A DNA stretch of 64,000 nucleotides from Anthonomus grandis grandis (taxonomy: Eukaryota; Arthropoda; Insecta; Coleoptera; Curculionidae), in the NCBI RefSeq assembly GCF_022605725.1, contig NC_065554.1, positions 26,183,100 to 26,247,099 of the forward strand, written 5' to 3'. The notes beneath the pieces were generated by a model. The model was not told the DNA's origin. It searched no databases and was given only the letters and a program-made list of their open reading frames with translations. This document shows positions 57,560 to 64,000 of this stretch, piece after piece (the first letter of the stretch is position 1; each line of letters opens with the position of its first letter). The position numbers and the translations under genes are program-made.

Positions 57560-58850
57560 TTACCAAAAATGTCCAGGTACCCAATTATGTTCGCACATTT
57601 TTGAGTATAATTCAAAAATTAATTTATCCTTGATCCTTGAAGAAGGATTTGAAACATGAAACATCCAATTAATGAAAAAAATTCCTACTCTACAGCCATT
57701 TTGGTAAAGGCTTGATGAAAGCACATTTTCAGACATATTGTTAGCACATTAATAAAACTTTTATTCAAAATTAAGGCGTTTCTTAACCAGCATTGTATAA
57801 GCCTCAAATGGTTTTTAAGTTAAAGTCCATTTGATCAATTGAGATCCATCAGAGGAGGTACACAACCCAAAAGGTCGCAAGTATTCAATTTCCACCTAGA
57901 AACAAATCTTTTACATAGAATTCATCTATAGTTGTTATATATTACAATTTATTTATATATTACAAGACTATCTTAAGTAGCTTGGAAGTTATATAAGAAA
58001 ATGTCCAGGAATAATGAAAATATTTAAAATTCTCAATTTGTTCCAAAAACTTACAAGCACTGGATTTTGGCAGATAATAGTGACTCGATCTCCGAAAGAA
58101 TTAAAGCTACAGAAATGGTTCATATATGAAAATATTCCTTGGAAAAGACCCTTTCCTTGAGTAAAAACCTCTTGTAAATACCCCACAAAGTTTTAAAATC
58201 ATGCTTAAAAAAGTCAATAGTAAAAAATACCATGAAATCCTGCCCTAGTGAAGCCAATTTTCCTCTTAGAAACGAATTTTTTACACAGATATTATCTATA
58301 GAGTGCTCTATATAGCGCAGAAGTTATATCGAAAAATGTCCAGGAACAATGAAAAAAGTAAAAATTATTTATTTCAAAAACCTCAAATTTGGCTACACTA
58401 AGTCTTAGTGAATAAAACTGACTCTTACTCAGAAAGTGGGTATATGAAAATATTCGTTAGAAAACACCCTTTCCTTGAAAAAAAACCCCTTGTAAGTATC
58501 CCAAAAAGTTTTAAACTAATGCTTAAGAAACTTAACAGAAAAAATTACGATGAAACAAAAATAGCCTTAGTGAAGCCAATTTTTCACCTAGAAGCGAATT
58601 TTTCGCATAGAATCCATTTATAGATTGCCGTATATACTATTCTAAAAGAATTATGAGAATATCTTAAATAGTTCGAAAGTTATATAAGAAAATGTCCAGA
58701 AATATTGAAAAAAAAATTAACAATCCTCTTGGGAATTAATTAAACTAAATTAAAAAGTATTGGCACCTAAAACTGGCTCTAGCTCTGAAACTATTAGAGC
58801 TACAAAAATGGTTCACATATGAAAATATTCATTATATCGCACCACTATTT
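57560..58850. repeat. tandem repeat of ~335-356 bases, about three copies
   Basis: The words AAAATGTCCAG(G/A)AA at about 57999, 58334 and 58690 (and a weaker AAAATGTCCAGG near 57567), ATGGTTCATATATGAAAATA-type blocks near 58115, 58440 (partial) and 58810, and 'GAAGCCAATTTT' near 58249 and 58573 mark successive units. Units differ by many substitutions. No coding capacity. It lies between the convergent pburs and swi5 genes. Confidence 0.75.
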
Positions 58851-58891
58851 TATATGTTAACTGACTTTTTGTTCTTTACCTAAATAATAAT

Positions 58892-61094
58892 TTATTCCTC
58901 AGTAGAGTCCAATGGTAAATTGTACTGTTTATATAATTGAGTCACAGTAACACAATTTACATTAGCTAAATACCCGAATACAGCTTGAGTGGCATCCTTT
59001 GTTTCATTGTACTCATGCAAAGCTTGCATCTCAGGTTTGAGATCTTCTGTTACACCTGAAAAAAAGGAAGAAATTTTTTTTTTAATTATATGATCCAAAT
59101 ACAGGACGTGGAGTTAGGACAAATTAATTAAATAGTGTTTCTTATCACATGAAACGTTATTAAGGATAAAATAAAAAATAAGTAATCAGGAGACCAACAT
59201 CAAAAAATTGTTAGTTTGAGTAAAAGAAAAATATTTTTATTTCTGAGAGTGTGCGATTAAATATATCTAATAATTAGAGAGGTGTTTATGATGTTTTATG
59301 TTAATGAGAGCTGTTGGAAGATAAAACGTAAATACATGTTGTGCTTTTAATCTTGTTATTCAAAACTTCATAGTGTCTTAGGTGGAAAATTTCCTGTAGA
59401 ATAACGAGATAATAATAGACCGCGTGAACGATAATAATCCGTAAATTTAAAATACAAAAGTTTTAAAAAGTGCCTTTGCACCCTCTTGAAAGAATCTCTA
59501 CATATGAATGTCTCTGAAGCATATTCTAATTTAGTATAAACACAATTTTATGAAACTAAAATCCTCAAACAGCTGTGTTCACTCTAAGGCCATCATTTCC
59601 ACCTTTATAAATGAAATATTTCAGACAACTTTAAATTGAAAGTAATGAAATTAAGGTCCTAAAAATGTGCATAAATCTAAAGAGTTTCTATGATCAGTAG
59701 TAATGCAATACAACAATATATGAAAATTTATATTTGTTCAGTAATTTCAAACAAATAATTTGACTAAAATGTCAAAAAATTAAAGAAAATCTCTGTTGGC
59801 CCTAAAGAAAATGACTACACAAATAAAAATGAGATCAAATTTTGCCCTCGCAGGTGGATTTATTATTTTGGTTCTCAAAATCTTTGCTATTGCTAATTTC
59901 CTACTTTGTCCAGGCAATATGAGAAGAATTCGTTTCTTTTAGCCATTTTGTGAAATCAAAAGCTGAAAATTATGAGAAAGCCAGACAAATCAGATTTTTT
60001 GATACATGAAACAGGCTCAAATTTTGATATTGTCTAAGCATTTGTAAATACTTTCAGGATCTATGTCCAAAATAAAATAGTTTGACAAGTGATTTTAAAT
60101 TTAACAAAAAGTAGTTTTTGGCCAAAAATTAACTTGTAAGTTACCCAAAAACTCATATTTTTTGCACAATGACTAACAAAAAAAATGTCCTCTTCACAAA
60201 TACAATTATTATTGAATATTTTCAATCATCCAAGGTTTCTAGAGGGATTTCATGCTTTAGATAGACAAAATTTGGAAAAGGGAGGTTTTTGATGGAACAT
60301 TTACATGTAAAAAGTCCAAAAACATCAGCCACAATTGACAAGCTTTAAATGACGATTATGACAAAGAAGTTCAATCTCCACAAATACAATAATTATTCCA
60401 TAATTTCAACTATCTGTATAAAACAACAATCTTAGAGACCATCTTCTAGCTGCTGAGAATCAGTACTTCGGATGGCAAAAAAATGGCAGTTGAATTACAA
60501 TTTTTTCTTGACTGTCTGGGAGAATTGATTTTAATTTTTTAGTCTGGTCATCAACATAATACATAAGTTTCATCAGAGAACACAATGTACATACATCAAA
60601 AAGGAACTTTTATTTTAGAAAGATCTCAAATTTTTTACAAGTTATTAAAGAAAATCTGAACCAGAATTTAAAGCTTTAAAAACTGTCCTTTATGTTTAGA
60701 GTCTTTCAGTGTAATGATAATTTTTCTAAATGTTACTGATGAGAGAAAAAAAGGATTTCTTTCAATGGACATGAACAAGGTGAGTACCTATTATACCAAA
60801 ATTAATTTCCAAGATGAATCTTAAAAATTTAATCTGATTCCATTCTAATTTGTCCGCACATTAGAACGATTTCGTTCTATTACAACATTTCTGGTTCGTT
60901 AAAGTAGTTTTTTTTCTTTAATTCACTTTACCTTTTGCCTTCAGTTCAGCAATCTGCTTATCCAACTCGGCAGCACGCTTTTTCAAAGCGCGAAGTTTCA
61001 CGTTTAATTCGTAATTGCTAAGATGTTCCGAGGAATCCACCTTAGGTTTGACCAGCCTCTTTTTTGAGTTTGGAGTGCATCTTTTAGGAGGCAT
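58892..61094 (-). CDS. swi5: DNA repair protein SWI5 homolog
   Basis: Two exons (61094-60932 and 59055-58892, phase 1) encode 108 residues. Swi5 pairs with Sfr1/MEI5 and stabilises Rad51 filaments in homologous recombination. The N-terminus is basic ('MPPKRCTPNSKKRLVKPK'), as expected for DNA contact. A coiled coil follows ('LRALKKRAAELDKQIAELKA'). The C-terminal Swi5 signature is 'LHEYNETKDATQAVFGYLAN' and 'TVTQLYKQYNLPLD'. Animal Swi5 proteins usually have this short coiled-coil domain at the C-terminus, so the protein looks complete. The 1.88 kb intron contains no feature I can name. It starts head to head with burs. Confidence 0.9.
59056..60931. other. swi5 intron, no clear feature
   Basis: AT-rich intron with many near-repeats of simple words (for example ACAAATACAATTATTATT-like near 60197 and 60384) but no coding or defined element. 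Confidence 0.45.
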
Positions 61095-61416
61095 TATAAC
61101 ATGGCTGAGAAAATCTGAAAAGAAAAGGGAAAAAATTAAGCCGTTGTAAAAAAATCACAGACGCTTAAACAACTATCGGCAGGTGGTCCAGACAACCCCC
61201 CACAGGAGCCAGGCATCCTTAAAATCAGAAATCAGTTTTCTGACCCAGCATGTTTCTCCGCCATGTAACGAATGACGGGCGACCGAATGAAAAAAAAATA
61301 GAGTTAAACATGCTCCCGTTTTAGTAACACGGGAAATACATCGTGGCGCCTTTTTTTTTATAAAAAGGAACATAGTTTTGTAAAAGTTTGCAGTTTTCCA
61401 GTGAAGTTGAGAGAGA
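61095..61416. promoter_or_regulatory. shared 322-base swi5/burs intergenic promoter region
   Basis: The two genes are transcribed away from each other from this interval. TATAAAA at 61359-61365 points towards burs. The swi5 side lacks an obvious TATA box, as expected for a housekeeping-type gene. Confidence 0.6.
61359..61365 (+). promoter_or_regulatory. TATA box of burs
   Basis: TATAAAA, 58 bases before the burs ATG, after a T-run. Confidence 0.65.
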
Positions 61417-61734
61417 ATGGTTTTGCTTAAAAAACTTATTTGTTTAAGTAAGTTCACACATGTTGAGGAGTAAATAATAATAATAATTTTATTCATAATT
61501 CTGTCACTTTTAGTTTTCTCAGCAATATGCCATTTACCGATCTTGCTAGTGTTGCTGGCCAGTATGTGTATGGACCCGAGACTCAATTCAGATAGGAAAA
61601 TGACTGTTGCTGCTGCCAGCAGTACTGATGAATGTCAAGTTACTCCTGTCATTCATGTACTGCAGTACCCTGGATGTGTACCTAAGCCTATACCTAGTTA
61701 TGCTTGCACCGGGAGATGTGCTTCCTATATACAG
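61417..61734 (+). CDS. burs: bursicon alpha subunit, first two coding exons
   Basis: Exon 1 is 61417-61447 and exon 2 is 61514-61734; the 31-base first exon joins in phase 1. The 84 visible residues include a signal peptide made across the junction ('MVLLKKLICLIFSAICHLPI', then 'LLVLLAS'). The start of the cystine-knot domain follows ('DECQVTPVIHVLQYPGCVPK', 'PIPSYACTGRCASYIQ'), which is almost identical in all insect bursicon alphas. The protein is the partner of pburs in the tanning hormone. The remaining cystine-knot exons are not found before 64000, so they lie beyond the window. The intron after exon 2 already holds a Tc1 relic and a retrotransposon. The small first exon was inferred from donor and acceptor phase and is slightly less certain than exon 2. 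Confidence 0.93.
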
Positions 61735-61762
61735 GTAAATTGGTTAATTTTTTATGTATATA

Positions 61763-62840
61763 CAGTACCAGCCATAAGTGGAGAAACGTTTTTTTCTTAT
61801 TGAAGTCATTTTTAAGAAATCATTTATGAACCTATAAGTCTGACCAAATTAAATAAAAAACAAATTTTCCAAAAAAAATAGTCATTATACAAAAAAAAAA
61901 ATGTTTACTTTAAAGACGAAAATAGAGAACTTTTGGGTTTTATGCTATATTTCATACCATTGTACAGAAAATGAAAAAAAAAACATCAATACTTTGTGGC
62001 ATAACCTTTATTATTTATATAACCTCAGCACATCGTCTTGTGATGGATTCAAGAAGATTGGGAACAACATCTTCGGAAATTCCATTTCATGCTTCTTCCA
62101 AGGCTTGGAATAAATAATTTTTATTAGCATTTTATATCATACCATGACATTACCACCTCCATATTTTAGTGTTGGCTTACTGTACTTTATTGGGAGTCTA
62201 ACTCATGTCACACCATCCAATCCAAATAAATTAAATTTACTTTCTTTGGACCATAAGGTGTTTTTCCATTCATTGTAACTCTAGCCTAAATGTTGTTTTA
62301 CGAAACTCAAATGCACTGGTCTATTTTTCATTGAAATATAAGATTTTTTCACTGGTTTTATGACTCTTAAGTTTTCATCGCATAAACATCTTCGAATAGA
62401 TCAAACTGAGAGAGAGAAGGTTGGATAAGCTTTTTTTATAACTTCAGCAGAGGTAAATGGATTATTATACATATATACCTTCTAATCAGCTTGTCAGTTC
62501 CAGATGTAATTTTTTTAGGTCTACCTGACTTCTGAATAATAGCAGTAGTTTGCCACAATTTAAGTTAGTTTTAACAATTCAAATAAGTTCTCTTTAAGTA
62601 CTCTTATTTGAATTGAGCTTCTCAAAAACTAAAAATGAATTATTTAAGTTTTTAACTATTCAGTTAATGTGTGTACAAAAAGATTGTCCATTTAGGTATG
62701 TCCACATGAAAACAAGACTTTGCATTAATGACTTACATTACTTTGAGAAAAATCTGAATTTTTTTGTATGTATTTATTGCTCAAAAATATTAAATACCCC
62801 ATAAGATTTGAAAATAAATTAAAATTTTTGGCCAGCATTG
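61763..62840 (-). mobile_element. Tc1-like transposon relic in the burs intron
   Basis: The ends CAGTACCAGCCATAAGTGG (61763) and the inverse of CAATGCTGGCCAAAAATT (to 62840) are flanked by TA. Minus-strand scraps in order: helix-turn-helix remains near 62400, 'SKESKFNLFGLDGV' (first catalytic region) near 62250, 'KHGGGNVMVWG' remains near 62170, and the C-terminus 'ESITRRCAEVI..KGYATKY' near 62050-61990. Stops and shifts throughout; inactive. Confidence 0.75.
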
Positions 62841-63023
62841 TAGGTATATAACAGTATAATATAAACTAATGTACATAGTGGTATAAGATAGGTTTTTGGA
62901 AACCTCTTGCTACTAAGATTTTCTAGGGTGCCTGTTAACCTATAAATAATGCCAGGTTTATGATTGCTATAAAAAGTTTTAAGCTGTTAGATATGCAGAC
63001 AATAATCCTAACCAGGTTCAGTT

Positions 63024-64000
63024 GAGTTTCTCAAGGTTCGAGATGAACAATTTGGTTTTCTATCAGGGAAAAGCACCTCTGATGCTATGTTTGATTTCTT
63101 GTCCAAACTTCTCCAGGGTGTTAATGGAAGAGAGGCGACTGCGGCGGTGTTCTGTGACTTGTCCAAAGCTTTTGATTGTGTGAGTCATAGGATACTGCTT
63201 CAGAAGCTTTCCGCTTATGGAGTTAGGGGTGTTGCACTGAAGTGGTTTGAGTGCTATTTGTCTGGTCGCGAGCAGTCTGTGTACCTTAATGGTGACTTTT
63301 CTGGTAGGGAGTCTGTGGATTGTGGTGTTCCACAGGGGTCAGTTCTTGGTCCCCTTCTATTTCTTGTATACATTAATGATCTTATTACTCTTAGCATATG
63401 TGGACATTTTACATTGTTTGCTGACGACACAACGGTTTTATGGTCGAATAAAGATCCCAAGCAGCTTGTCAGAGATGTTGCAGCCGATCTCCTGAAATTA
63501 AAGCAATGGTGTGATTCCAATCAACTTTGCTTAAATCTGTCAAAGTCCCACATTATTGGTTTCAATTTTCAAGCTGAGAGTCTTGATTTTGGTGAGAACG
63601 CATTGGACATGGTAGACAATTCTGCATTTCTTGGTTTAGTCATTGATAAAGATTTAAAGTTTTCTGACCATATAATAAAGTTAAATAAAAAACTTGCTTC
63701 TGGCTGCTTCTCTGTTAGGGCAATCGTTCATGAACTGGGAAGAGATGTTGCTCGTGATATGTGCATTGCTTTGTTTGAGTCGCATTTAAGGTATGCTCTT
63801 CCATTTTGGGGTGCATGTTCAAATTATCTGTTTCAGTCTGTTTTTGTGCTGCAAAAGAGGGCTGTCAGAAGTTTATTTAGGGCCCATTCTAGAATGCTTT
63901 GTGGTAATCTTTTCAAAGAGAGCCGTATTTTGACCCTACCATCATTATTTATTTTGGTAACTGCATGTTTAATATTCAAAAATAAGAACAGTTTTCCAAT
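63024..64000 (+). CDS. non-LTR retrotransposon reverse transcriptase, open to the window end
   Basis: A frame without stops runs from 63024 to the last base (about 325 codons). It has the ordered palm motifs of jockey/CR1-like elements: 'AVFCDLSKAFDCVSHRILLQ' (first catalytic D), 'GVPQGSVLGPLLFLVYINDL', 'TLFADDTTVL' (catalytic DD), 'KQWCDSNQLCLNLSKSH' and 'FLGLVIDKDLKFSDHI'. The thumb region with 'LQKRAVRSLF' follows. The fingers and any endonuclease domain upstream are missing, so the copy is 5'-truncated at about 63020. The open frame suggests a young insertion. It lies in the burs intron or just downstream; the C-terminus is outside the window. Confidence 0.88.

Noticed and set aside
61173..61586. 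137-codon minus-strand frame across the burs start
   Set aside because: Antisense to burs exons 1-2, which are supported by a strong family match.
1..64000. CRISPR arrays, tRNA or rRNA genes, bacterial operons
   Set aside because: No spaced identical repeats, cloverleaf or rRNA sequence was recognised, and the gene structure is eukaryotic.

Overview
The window is insect nuclear DNA, most likely from a beetle. It is AT-rich, its genes are split by GT-AG introns, it encodes both subunits of the arthropod hormone bursicon, and it is crowded with decayed animal transposons. The order is a guess from general resemblance and was not tested. No tRNA, rRNA, CRISPR array or prokaryotic feature was seen.

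Eight host genes were rebuilt exon by exon. From left to right they are nudC (+, C-terminal exons only), a PHOSPHO1/2-type HAD phosphatase (+), IST1 of the ESCRT-III pathway (+, 7 exons), odr-4 (-, 6 exons, convergent with IST1), ZC3H10 (-, 3 exons over 12 kb), partner of bursicon pburs (+, 3 exons), the recombination factor swi5 (-, 2 exons) and bursicon alpha burs (+, first two coding exons, the rest beyond the window). Exon phases agree at every junction I placed. The two bursicon subunit genes lie about 5 kb apart on the same strand with swi5 between them. swi5 and burs start head to head with 322 bases between their ATGs.

The rest is a mobile-element landscape, mostly inside introns. 1-7 kb: non-LTR relics, a non-coding inverted-repeat element and a 2.3 kb tract of a degenerate short motif. 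7-10.3 kb: a piggyBac copy carrying a Harbinger copy that carries a hAT-like element. 12.2-13.8 kb: a diverged dimeric tandem array. IST1 introns: a DUF7869-like relic, a second piggyBac and a ZMYM/hAT transposase relic. 31-36.4 kb: a DDE relic, then a 3.9 kb element with about 450-base inverted repeats whose decayed gene resembles a PIN/XPG-type nuclease rather than a DDE transposase; this is the best candidate for something little described. ZC3H10 introns: Penelope, an intact-looking 2.16 kb mariner-like element nested in an older relative, and a three-level nest in a Tc1 copy. 51-56 kb: an LTR fragment with a small membrane-protein ORF, a mariner relic and a deleted Tc1. 57-58.9 kb: a tandem repeat of about 345 bases. 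61.7-64 kb: a Tc1 relic and an open non-LTR reverse transcriptase that runs off the window.

The host genes serve unrelated cell functions (dynein and CS-domain co-chaperone, phosphatase, membrane scission, ER membrane protein, RNA-binding protein, DNA repair). The exception is pburs and burs, which encode the two halves of one hormone. All names rest on recognition of protein families by eye; no database search was possible.
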